From contig NZ_BAABJH010000001.1 in the NCBI RefSeq assembly GCF_039543205.1, positions 1,550,001 through 1,614,000 of the forward strand: DNA of 64,000 nucleotides. The letters run 5' to 3'. How positions within the stretch are numbered: the first letter of the stretch is position 1; every line of letters begins with the position of its first letter. The notes under the pieces were generated by a model, which saw nothing but the letters and a program-made list of their open reading frames with translations, was not told where the DNA came from and ran no database searches. Shown in pieces: positions 27,204 through 35,371 of this stretch. A program made the position numbers and the translations under genes. Source of the stretch: Flaviramulus_B aquimarinus. GTDB lineage: Bacteria; Bacteroidota; Bacteroidia; Flavobacteriales; Flavobacteriaceae.

Positions 27204-29039
27204 CTATTTCATCATTTTTTGTAAAGTTAAACTTGATGGAATAATATTTACATTATTAATTGTATTTGTTATTCCTTCCCAATTATTCACTTTCTTTTCG
27301 CCGCTTGTTGGTCCTAAAATGATACTCACATTATTGGATTTGACTTTTACACTAACTTCACATTTATACCACCCATTGCCCAACGCTTTTATTGTTGCCT
27401 GTTCTCGGTTAAAATCGCCAAAACTTTTTACTTCTTTTAAAACGCCATTATTTAAATTAAAAATGGCATCTACCCTATTTGGAAACTGCCCCTGAACTCT
27501 AAGGCCGAAATATGGGCTCAAATCTCCTTTCTTAACAAGAATACTTGCCTTATAAGTTTCTCCATAGGCCGTGTTATTATTTGCTATTACAGAATAAGCT
27601 GGTTTAGAGTTACTCTTCCTGGTAATAGTATAGACATCTTCATTATTTCTTTTTACGGCTGTTTTTAATAATTGAGAACCATTATTAATCCATGAGGTTA
27701 GTTTTGGTTTAATAATTTTTTTTACGGCTAGATTTGAATCTTTTTCAATAGGAATGTTTTTGATATTAAACTTAATTATAAGTCTTTCTAATTCTTTTTT
27801 TAAAATGTTTTGATTGTATTTAAGGTTTTGAACCGCTATTCCCTTAACCTTAAATTCTTTTTTTATTATTTCTGAATAAAACGATATCTCTTCTTTATTT
27901 TCTTCTATCAAGCTATTTAAAAACGTGGGCTTAGAGACCTTATATAATGCGTTAGCAAGTGCTTTTAAATATACTGAATCCTTTTGTTGATTGGCAAATA
28001 AAAAATGTTGGTATTTTTTTAACTTGACACCTGCGTTACCATCAAATGTTATTGGTTCTAACATAGATGTTATTGGATTATAATAAAACCTTACATTTAT
28101 TATATAGTTTCCATGAGCAGCTCCAAATAAATTTAAAATTGCATTTTGCAACGCCAGTTCTTTAACATCAAATACTTTATCTATAGTTAAGTTTCCTTTT
28201 CTTAAATCTTCAATTAGGTTTTTGCTTAATTTAAAATAGTTAAGCATTGTTGAATCTGCTAAAACCTTATCTTCAGAAAAAGTCATAACTCTCAGGTTAT
28301 TATTTATATCTAGTTGTTGGTCCATAAATTTGTTCCAACTCATTCCTTTTGTTGAGCCAACTTCAATGCTCTTTTTAACTTCTTGCCACCAATAATCTTC
28401 AGAAAATTTAAGTATAATACTCTCTTTCCTTTTATTACTCTCTATGGTTCTTTTATCAAATGTTTCTTCTAATGCATAAACACCAACATTTTTACTAATA
28501 TATTGTGAGGAGTTTTCTTTTTTAATATGTATTGAGCCTTCTATAAAATGATACCTCAAGCCAATTAAATCCTCTTTTTTTATGGCTTTATGCAGTAACC
28601 ATTCATTAATAAAAAGTCTTGTTTTTGGGTTGTGAATGGAGAATTTTCGCATTCCTAAAATAGTTTGGTCATTTTTAAGTTTAACCCTAAACGACCATTT
28701 GTCATCTTTTAAATGATCGGTCCAATCGCCTTTTAATCTGATTTCTGCTTTATAATCTTTGCCATTAAAAGTTATTGTGGCTGGTACATAATCATTTTCA
28801 TTTGTTTCTAGAATACCAGCGGTTAATGCTTTATCCCTTTTCCTTTTGAGTTTTTTATAATTCTTTTCCTTAACTGTTAATTGAATGAAATCTAAAGAAG
28901 TTTTTTGCTCAAATGCTGGTGTTTGCGGATATTTATCGGTTTTAGTATATACTTTTTTAAGCATCAGTAATAAAATCGCCAATACAGATAAGCCAATTAA
29001 AAAAACAAATATGTTTTTATTAGAAGATTTGAGCTTCAT
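27204..29039 (-). CDS. CotH kinase-like protein with C-terminal beta-sandwich domain
   Basis: 611 residues. A signal-anchor helix (about 9-27) points the rest to the periplasm. The CotH-like core runs from about 85 to 345: an early RLKGDW (101-106), NVGVYALEETFD (184-195), HGNYIINVRFYYNP (309-322) and EPITFDGNAG (328-337), with the aspartate at 333 in the place of the usual WDFD metal/catalytic residue. Residues about 460-600 look like a separate beta-rich domain with TAYGETYKASILVKKG and NGWYKCEVSV. CotH of Bacillus spores is a protein kinase. It sits 5 bp downstream of DUF4956 and belongs with the VTC and beta-helix genes. The kinase role is inferred. Confidence 0.78.
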   Translation of the reverse strand: MKLKSSNKNIFVFLIGLSVLAILLLMLKKVYTKTDKYPQTPAFEQKTSLDFIQLTVKEKNYKKLKRKRDKALTAGILETNENDYVPATITFNGKDYKAEIRLKGDWTDHLKDDKWSFRVKLKNDQTILGMRKFSIHNPKTRLFINEWLLHKAIKKEDLIGLRYHFIEGSIHIKKENSSQYISKNVGVYALEETFDKRTIESNKRKESIILKFSEDYWWQEVKKSIEVGSTKGMSWNKFMDQQLDINNNLRVMTFSEDKVLADSTMLNYFKLSKNLIEDLRKGNLTIDKVFDVKELALQNAILNLFGAAHGNYIINVRFYYNPITSMLEPITFDGNAGVKLKKYQHFLFANQQKDSVYLKALANALYKVSKPTFLNSLIEENKEEISFYSEIIKKEFKVKGIAVQNLKYNQNILKKELERLIIKFNIKNIPIEKDSNLAVKKIIKPKLTSWINNGSQLLKTAVKRNNEDVYTITRKSNSKPAYSVIANNNTAYGETYKASILVKKGDLSPYFGLRVQGQFPNRVDAIFNLNNGVLKEVKSFGDFNREQATIKALGNGWYKCEVSVKVKSNNVSIILGPTSGEKKVNNWEGITNTINNVNIIPSSLTLQKMMK

Positions 29040-29044
29040 ACGCT

Positions 29045-29722
29045 TTAATAGTTTTCAATAAAACTAAACTGAATATCGCCTAAGGTTTTAAGGTCATTCT
29101 TGGCCGTTATAATACTATCAAAATCGTTGAATTCTACACTTAGAGAAAGTTCAGTGGAATTATTTACATCATCCAATCGTCTTAAGTCTATCCGAGAACA
29201 ATGTTTCCTTAATAAATCAAGTATTTTATTTTCATCTAAACTTTTTTCAGAAGTATTAGAAATAGTTACAATTAAATTTTGTTGTATAGCACTTTTAACA
29301 GCATTTCTGTTTTGAAGGACTATATATAAAATAATGATGATAGCTCCTGTTAAAGTGACTATGCGCTGATTTGCACCCATGCCTAAGCCTATAGCTATTG
29401 CTACAAAAAAATAAACGAGCTCTTCAGGCTCTTTAATTGCTGTTCTGAACCTTACTATAGATAATGCTCCTACTAAACCTAAAGATAAGGCTAGAGATGA
29501 TTTTACGATAGAAATGACAAGCATTACCGTAACAGCAATTAATACAAACGTTTGTATTAACTTTTTTCTATTTGATAATGAATTTCCATACTTAGAATAT
29601 ATTAACCCTATAATATATGAGAGTACTATTGTAATACATATATTAATTAAAAAGTCAACAATTGATGATTCTCCTGAACCAAATTGGTTTGCAATGTCGT
29701 TTAAAAATGATTGTTCTTGCAT
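29045..29722 (-). CDS. DUF4956 membrane protein
   Basis: 225 residues with four predicted helices (about 25-43, 57-75, 77-100 and 108-135), then a cytoplasmic alpha/beta tail. The stretch SLGLVGALSIVRFRTAIKEP is the diagnostic DUF4956 signature, followed by EELVYFFVAIAIGLGMG. Function is unknown. In many bacteria the family lies next to a VTC-domain gene and a CotH gene, exactly as here: VTC is 25 bp upstream and CotH is 5 bp downstream. It could anchor or channel for the VTC enzyme, but that is inference. Confidence 0.88.
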   Translation of the reverse strand: MQEQSFLNDIANQFGSGESSIVDFLINICITIVLSYIIGLIYSKYGNSLSNRKKLIQTFVLIAVTVMLVISIVKSSLALSLGLVGALSIVRFRTAIKEPEELVYFFVAIAIGLGMGANQRIVTLTGAIIIILYIVLQNRNAVKSAIQQNLIVTISNTSEKSLDENKILDLLRKHCSRIDLRRLDDVNNSTELSLSVEFNDFDSIITAKNDLKTLGDIQFSFIENY

Positions 29723-29747
29723 TGTGTATAAATTAGTAATTTAATTG

Positions 29748-30503
29748 TTATTGTGGAAACTGTTTTATGGTATTCACACCATTTACATATTTTGAATTTT
29801 TATTTAGCCTAAAAGGGAACTGCGTTGAAACTTTGTTAGCATCAAAATCATCATTTAATGCATATTTTAATTCTACAATTTTATTTTCATCTGATTTTGG
29901 GGCAAAATTAAAATTATTAAACTGTTTATCAATTTTATGATACAATAATTTAAAGTCTACAGTAACCCTAAACCTATTATCTGCGGATAAATAGTATTTC
30001 CGAGAATATGAATTCAATAATGTAGGTGTTACCATTTTAGTAGATTCTAAAATTGGTAATGGTAAGTTTGATTCCTTAAAAACATCTTGAATGGTTTGAT
30101 TAGTAAAACTGTTGTCCAATCTAAATGGTTTTAATTTATACGACCACTTATCACCTACTAAACCTTTCTTTATTTTAATTTCTAAAACAGGCTTTTTAAT
30201 ATCTCCGAAAGTGTTGCCATACCAACGAATTCTTATTTTTTTTCGGTCAGAAACACCTAAAACATTGTCGAAATAATCATTATAAGCAGCCGTATCAAAA
30301 TAGATATTATTAACTTGTCTTTCATGAAAAACTTCTCTAAACAAAAAGGAATTGTTTTTTACAAATTGTTCTACTTGGTCTAACCTAAAGTTATTGGGAA
30401 CCGTAAATTTGCGTTCATAACGATAGTTATGTTTTTTATCAATAAAATGAATTTCTTCATTATTTGCTATAGTTTTTAAGTGTGTATTAAAAGACTTTAT
30501 CAT
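29748..30503 (-). CDS. VTC domain protein (polyphosphate polymerase fold)
   Basis: 251 residues, soluble, CYTH-like tunnel fold. The basic and acidic tunnel residues of VTC domains are kept: RYERKF (28-33), NNIYFDT (65-71), KIRIRWYG (89-96), LEIKIKKG (107-114), RVTVDF (179-184), VELKY (210-214) and NSKYVNG (236-242). In yeast Vtc4 this domain makes polyphosphate from ATP. Bacterial VTC proteins are mostly uncharacterised. It has no membrane helix of its own, and is 3 bp from the beta-helix gene and 25 bp from DUF4956, so these genes are co-transcribed and may form one complex. Confidence 0.9.
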   Translation of the reverse strand: MIKSFNTHLKTIANNEEIHFIDKKHNYRYERKFTVPNNFRLDQVEQFVKNNSFLFREVFHERQVNNIYFDTAAYNDYFDNVLGVSDRKKIRIRWYGNTFGDIKKPVLEIKIKKGLVGDKWSYKLKPFRLDNSFTNQTIQDVFKESNLPLPILESTKMVTPTLLNSYSRKYYLSADNRFRVTVDFKLLYHKIDKQFNNFNFAPKSDENKIVELKYALNDDFDANKVSTQFPFRLNKNSKYVNGVNTIKQFPQ

Positions 30504-30505
30504 AC

Positions 30506-33052
30506 TTATTGACTGTTTCTTGTTTCTGCACTACTTCTACCAAACTCAGCACCATACATTCTATCTATTACGTTTTGAGACGTTTCAATTTTCACACCAT
30601 CGACAAAAAGAGAAGAAGATCTTTCTATTAAATATTTAGTTTCAACACCCTGCATCACAATTCCATTTACAGTAATGTTTGATGGCCCAAATTCTGGTTT
30701 TTTTTGAAATGCTGTGAATCCCAATTTGGTATTATTGATTTTTAAATTCTTTATTTCTACAACAGATAAATCTTTTCCCGCAACTGCTATTTCACTATTT
30801 GATATATGTACGCCATCAATAATCATTTTACTATCTTCTCCTGCGCTTAAGCCTTTATCTCCTGCATCAGAAACAACAACTTGTTTAATTGTAAGTTCGG
30901 ACCCAGAAACATCAATAGCATCATTACCTAAATTATTAAAGGAACAATTTATAATCAAACCTTTTACAAAATCACCATCAAATGCATCTGATTGGGTGTT
31001 AGCAATTCTACTATTTTTCATTGTGAATTCGGTACGAACAATATTTAAAGCATCTTCGCAACTATTATTCTCAACAGAAACATGGTTTAGCTTTACGGGC
31101 GACTCATAGAACGTGACTGCACCTGTAACACTCCAACTTCCATGTTTTGGAAAAGTTAAATGATTAAAGTTTACATAATTTAAATTAGACTCCATACCAT
31201 CACTAAGTACCAAAAGGCCTTGCCCTTTTCTGTCTGAGGAATAAATATTAATTGGATTTTCCTTATTTCCATTGAATTTTAGAGGACCATATGAAATTAT
31301 TTTACCTCCTTTTACAATATTAATGTTTGCTCCTGGCCTTAACTTAAACTGATAGCCTTTTGGAATCATTAAAGCAGAAGAAATTGTTACCGAATCCTTA
31401 TAAAATGTAACTACTTTTTTTTCTTTATTGACCACTATACCATCATGCCCTTTTAAGTTAATTGGCTCACGAAACAAATCTTCTTTTACTTTTTGTTTTG
31501 CTTGATAAGGGATAATATTAGAATACTGTATGTCTTCTAATCCTAAGATAGAATATCCGATATAAAGTTCATAAATATGTTTGGGTAATGAAAAACCAAT
31601 TTCTTTATTTTTCTTACTAACAAACAAGTTTTCAAAACTTCTTGGCAAACTTATTTCTATCGTGTCCTTTTGACCACTTAAAATTTGAGGCCTAGGGCTT
31701 ATATAGGCAATGTTCTTTTTTGCTTGATGATTAAGTTCAGTAATATATACAGGATAACTACTTGTATTTAAAATAGACACTATCATCCTGTCTTTGTTTA
31801 CTGTAATTATTTCTGGTTTTATTGCCGTTGAAGGGCTTAAACTTTTATTAATAATCTTTTGATTGGTAAGCAATATGTCAATATCAAATATTTTTTTAGG
31901 AAAAAACTTATTCATTAACCTTACTCGCTCTTCAAGAGCTTTATTGCCTTTGATGTTGTTTTCTATTAAATCCATTTCGGACACTTCATTAAGTGCAAGA
32001 ATGTAGGTGTTGAGATAAGTATTATTTTGAATCTTAGGTTTTGAAATAAATTTCCCTAGTTCTCCTAAGCATTTTGAAGCAACAAAAAAAGGCTCGAACT
32101 TATTATTTATATCGTTATACAAAAGAAAAAAATCATCGTTACAACCGCTTGTATAAAGATTTTTAAATGCATGATAATACGCCAGTTTTTGGATATTAAA
32201 TGTGGATTCGAAATCAATTTTTCCATCTATAAATTTTTGCAAATATTTGATGGCCTCTTTACTATTAATTCCTGAAAAACTGATTAAATTAATTAGGTTT
32301 TGGTCTTTAGTATTAGTTAAATTCCAAAACAATGTTGGTTTAACTATTTTCCCTAATGTTAGTTTCTCTGAAAGCATATAGTCGCTAACTTTTTCTCTTA
32401 CTTGAAAAAGACTATTTTCTGAAACTGCTAATGATGTAGGTAAGGATTTAATATCATACCTGTTCAATTCTTCAAAATAAAGGGCGCTATATAAATTTGG
32501 AGTGTCTTTATTAATATAACTCTTGTTTTGTGGGAGGATAATTTTTTCTATTAGAGGAAAAGGGGTGCTTAAAACTGCACTCCATCCTTTTTGGTTTTTA
32601 TATTTTAGTTTTTGGTTAATATGAATTTTTTCAATATCAATTAAGGGCAATGGTATTCTAAAAACTGCATACGTTTTATCTCTAAAATTATAAAGCACAG
32701 CATCATTGATGATACTTAAATTTAAAGAATCCTTTTTGTTTTTGGAAGGAATAATTTTTACTAAAAAATCAGAGGTTATTTGATCTTGATTAGGAGTTCT
32801 TTTAAAGACAATCAACTCCCTAATTACACCATCCTGAAATGTTGTTACAGAAAAAGTAGAATAATTTTCTTTAGAATTGCTAATTGCACTTATATATTTG
32901 CTTGGCAATGTTTTTAAATACGGGTTAAAACTGTTTTCAAAAACTGTGTTATTTTCAAATTTTCCTTGAAAAATATAAGCAAACACTAATAAAAATATTG
33001 GTATTCCAAAAATAATTTTTAAGTGTTTTTTATTTGAAAATACTGTTGACAT
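30506..33052 (-). CDS. CotH-like domain fused to a right-handed beta-helix
   Basis: 848 residues. A signal anchor (about 12-28) is followed by a region resembling CotH at about 280-340 (AYYHAFKNLY, CNDDFFLLYND, FEPFFVASK). The usual aspartate after the last motif (WDFD or FDG) is missing here, so this copy is probably inactive as a kinase. Residues about 565-825 form a right-handed beta-helix with repeated asparagine and aspartate turns (CEDALNI, SDAFDGDF, NDAIDVSGS). The fold is common in carbohydrate-binding or lyase proteins. It lies first in the VTC cassette. A substrate-binding role on the glycan is inferred. Confidence 0.75.
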   Translation of the reverse strand: MSTVFSNKKHLKIIFGIPIFLLVFAYIFQGKFENNTVFENSFNPYLKTLPSKYISAISNSKENYSTFSVTTFQDGVIRELIVFKRTPNQDQITSDFLVKIIPSKNKKDSLNLSIINDAVLYNFRDKTYAVFRIPLPLIDIEKIHINQKLKYKNQKGWSAVLSTPFPLIEKIILPQNKSYINKDTPNLYSALYFEELNRYDIKSLPTSLAVSENSLFQVREKVSDYMLSEKLTLGKIVKPTLFWNLTNTKDQNLINLISFSGINSKEAIKYLQKFIDGKIDFESTFNIQKLAYYHAFKNLYTSGCNDDFFLLYNDINNKFEPFFVASKCLGELGKFISKPKIQNNTYLNTYILALNEVSEMDLIENNIKGNKALEERVRLMNKFFPKKIFDIDILLTNQKIINKSLSPSTAIKPEIITVNKDRMIVSILNTSSYPVYITELNHQAKKNIAYISPRPQILSGQKDTIEISLPRSFENLFVSKKNKEIGFSLPKHIYELYIGYSILGLEDIQYSNIIPYQAKQKVKEDLFREPINLKGHDGIVVNKEKKVVTFYKDSVTISSALMIPKGYQFKLRPGANINIVKGGKIISYGPLKFNGNKENPINIYSSDRKGQGLLVLSDGMESNLNYVNFNHLTFPKHGSWSVTGAVTFYESPVKLNHVSVENNSCEDALNIVRTEFTMKNSRIANTQSDAFDGDFVKGLIINCSFNNLGNDAIDVSGSELTIKQVVVSDAGDKGLSAGEDSKMIIDGVHISNSEIAVAGKDLSVVEIKNLKINNTKLGFTAFQKKPEFGPSNITVNGIVMQGVETKYLIERSSSLFVDGVKIETSQNVIDRMYGAEFGRSSAETRNSQ

Positions 33053-33087
33053 TGTAATATACTATATCTAATTTAAAAGATGAAGCG

Positions 33088-33128
33088 CAAATATAAACTA
33101 AAGTAAGAGAATTATTTAAATTTCTCTT
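33088..33128 (-). promoter_or_regulatory. Possible hairpin and promoter before the CotH/VTC cassette
   Basis: In the 101-bp gap after the PhoX gene, arms AAGAGAA (33105-33111) and TTCTCTT (33122-33128) can form a hairpin. On the minus strand this is followed by TATATTTG (plus-strand CAAATATA at 33088-33095), which fits TAnnTTTG, 36 bp before the next start codon. No good -33 is seen and there is no T-tract. The cassette could thus have its own promoter. Confidence 0.35.
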
Positions 33129-33153
33129 TCAAGATTTGAATAAACCTATTTGA

Positions 33154-34692
33154 TTAATTAACAATAAACTTTATCCTGTCTTTATAATTTATTTGAAGAA
33201 AATACATACCTGATTCTAAATGATTTATATTAATTGAAGTTTTATTAATATTATCATGCCGTTTTTCGAATACTTTTTGACCATTAATTGAAAACACTTC
33301 CACATTTTTAATGCCTTGATATTCAATTAAAAGGTCAGGAAGTAAATGAACAGGGTTTGGATATATTTTAAAATTAGATTTAATAGCTTCTTCAGTCAAA
33401 GAAAGTGTTTCTCCTAAATTTCCTTTTAATGCAATAACCATTGTTATTCCTTTTGAAAAGGAAATTACATTTCCTGCAGCATCAATTTGATTTGCATTAT
33501 TTAAGACATTTGGATGTTGAATAGACATGAATAAATAATTAAAATCGGGCGTGAAGGTTATACCTGTTGGTTCTGAGCCAATAGGCGCTATACCAAAAAG
33601 TTTTACTTTAGGACTTGATTGAGTATGCCCACTTTCTACAACCCAAATATAATGATTAACCCCATCTTGTAAGACCCACAAATTCCCTTCTCCATCAAAA
33701 GCCAAATTATCATTGCCTCCACCCCAAGATACAGTAGTTGTGCCATCGAGATGCTGAATATCATAGGTCTTGCCTCCAACAAAAGTCTCCATGGTCAAAG
33801 ACGTTCCTGTAATCGGATCTGAGTCTTGAAAACGATAGACTTTATTTTCCCCTTTTACAGCAAAATAAACCATTCCATCAGGGCCAATCTCAACATCCTC
33901 AATACCATTGAATACGGTAGCTCCAACATTTAAGCTTTGAGCCAAAGTGGAATTACGTTCTAATTGCGTTGTGTTATCAAGTAAAATCCAGTTTCCTGTT
34001 CCTTCTTTAGAACCAGAATAAACGTATAATAATCCTGAATTTAAATCTTGAGGGGAATTAGCAACAAATTTATATAAATACCCAGGATTAGAATCAGCAC
34101 CTTGATATGCTGTCCTTTCGTTAGGGTGTATAGTTACATTTTCATGAGCAAAATTACCCATTGCCCACAGTTTAGATAATATGATTTTATTAACAGGGTC
34201 TATCTCTACATTCCATCCATTATCATTATACCCATCTAAATTGTTGTCTTCATAAACACTAGCTTCTTCAGAAGAAATTATAGTTCCCCATGGCGTTACT
34301 GTTCCTGAACAATTTCTAACTGTAGTGTATGTTAAAAAATTTGTTGCTTGAGAGTTAGTTGTTTGCCATAATTTAGTTGTGCTATTGAAATTTATATCAA
34401 GTATGGTATTTCCTCCTGGATTGGCTTCAGAATTTATACTTAAAAAACCTTGAACGCTACTATTAGCTATTGGAACATATCCAGTGAAATCTGGCCTAAT
34501 AGGCATGGTTTGCCCTATTGTTAAGTCATCACCTACTTCAATTATTTTTTGAAACCTATGTGTAACAGGAATAACAAATTGTTCTGATTGGGTCGCTGGG
34601 CTTATTGAAACAAAATCGCTAATACTTTGAGATAATAAAACTATATGTGTTGCTAAGAAGAAGCACAGACATATGTAGTATTTGAATTTCAT
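33154..34692 (-). CDS. PhoX-like (DUF839) phosphatase with T9SS sorting domain
   Basis: 512 residues: Sec signal (about 1-22), a beta-propeller body of the DUF839/PhoX alkaline phosphatase type, and a C-terminal T9SS type A sorting domain (FKIYPNPVHLLP, ending in GMYFLQI and KFIVN). The NCSGTVTPWGT run (127-137) followed by EE (142-143) resembles the PhoX metal-site segment. PhoX enzymes hydrolyse phosphomonoesters with Fe and Ca. The T9SS tail means secretion or attachment to the cell surface. It lies 1 bp from the pyrophosphatase gene. Confidence 0.85.
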   Translation of the reverse strand: MKFKYYICLCFFLATHIVLLSQSISDFVSISPATQSEQFVIPVTHRFQKIIEVGDDLTIGQTMPIRPDFTGYVPIANSSVQGFLSINSEANPGGNTILDINFNSTTKLWQTTNSQATNFLTYTTVRNCSGTVTPWGTIISSEEASVYEDNNLDGYNDNGWNVEIDPVNKIILSKLWAMGNFAHENVTIHPNERTAYQGADSNPGYLYKFVANSPQDLNSGLLYVYSGSKEGTGNWILLDNTTQLERNSTLAQSLNVGATVFNGIEDVEIGPDGMVYFAVKGENKVYRFQDSDPITGTSLTMETFVGGKTYDIQHLDGTTTVSWGGGNDNLAFDGEGNLWVLQDGVNHYIWVVESGHTQSSPKVKLFGIAPIGSEPTGITFTPDFNYLFMSIQHPNVLNNANQIDAAGNVISFSKGITMVIALKGNLGETLSLTEEAIKSNFKIYPNPVHLLPDLLIEYQGIKNVEVFSINGQKVFEKRHDNINKTSININHLESGMYFLQINYKDRIKFIVN

Positions 34693-35313
34693 TTAACTTT
34701 TGCTTTTATTTATTTCAATTAACGCCATTTTATCATCTCCCCAACCTTCTATTGTTGCGGTATCAGTCTTATTATAATTTAAAAACCACAACTCTATAAT
34801 TGTTTTTACTTCTGGAAAACGATTAGCAAGGTCATTGTAATTGTTAACATTTATTATTTGCTGTTTAACATTACTTGGAATTGCAATTATTTTATAATCT
34901 ATTTCACCATTGTCTATTAACTTTAATATGGCAATTGGTTTAATTTCCAACACTGATCCTGTAGGCACATATTCTGATAAGACCAATACATCTAGAGCAT
35001 CTCCATCGCCTCCTGTTTTTGGATCTGAATATGTAGAAGGAATGAATCCATAATTTCCCGGGTAAGGCAAAAAGTCAATAATTCTTTCTTTACCGTCTTT
35101 TTTATCAATGATAAAGGATTTGCTTTCTTTATCATACTCGTACTTTTTATTTGTTCCAGCTGGTATTTCTATTACTGCATTAAAACTATTTTCAGAAACT
35201 TGAGTTGGCAAATAATAGATTTCTTTTTCTTTGGCACAAGATTGTAAAACTATTAAAATTATAAAAACTAACTTTTTAAACCTCTTTATATTATTATTCA
35301 CTGAGCAAATCAT
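34693..35313 (-). CDS. Inorganic pyrophosphatase, family I, predicted lipoprotein
   Basis: 206 residues from an ATG at 35313 (a TTG two codons upstream or a GTG at 35301 could also serve). A hydrophobic helix ends in LIVLQSC (lipobox-like), so it is probably exported and lipidated, unusual for this normally cytoplasmic enzyme. Catalytic family motifs are kept: EIPAGTNKKYEYDK, YPGNYGFIPSTY and GDGDALDVL (Ala in place of the usual Pro/Glu). It splits pyrophosphate to phosphate. Adjacent to PhoX and cysN: cytoplasmic PPi from ATP sulfurylase cannot be its substrate if it is exported. Confidence 0.85.
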   Translation of the reverse strand: MICSVNNNIKRFKKLVFIILIVLQSCAKEKEIYYLPTQVSENSFNAVIEIPAGTNKKYEYDKESKSFIIDKKDGKERIIDFLPYPGNYGFIPSTYSDPKTGGDGDALDVLVLSEYVPTGSVLEIKPIAILKLIDNGEIDYKIIAIPSNVKQQIINVNNYNDLANRFPEVKTIIELWFLNYNKTDTATIEGWGDDKMALIEINKSKS

Positions 35314-35371
35314 TAACAAACTCTTGTTTTAAAAACAAATATTTTCTTTATAAATTATATTTTTTGCCAAT

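Noticed and set aside
31000..31300. Possible tandem repeat in the beta-helix coding region
   Set aside because: The repetition is at the level of the protein fold (beta-helix turns), not DNA repeats.
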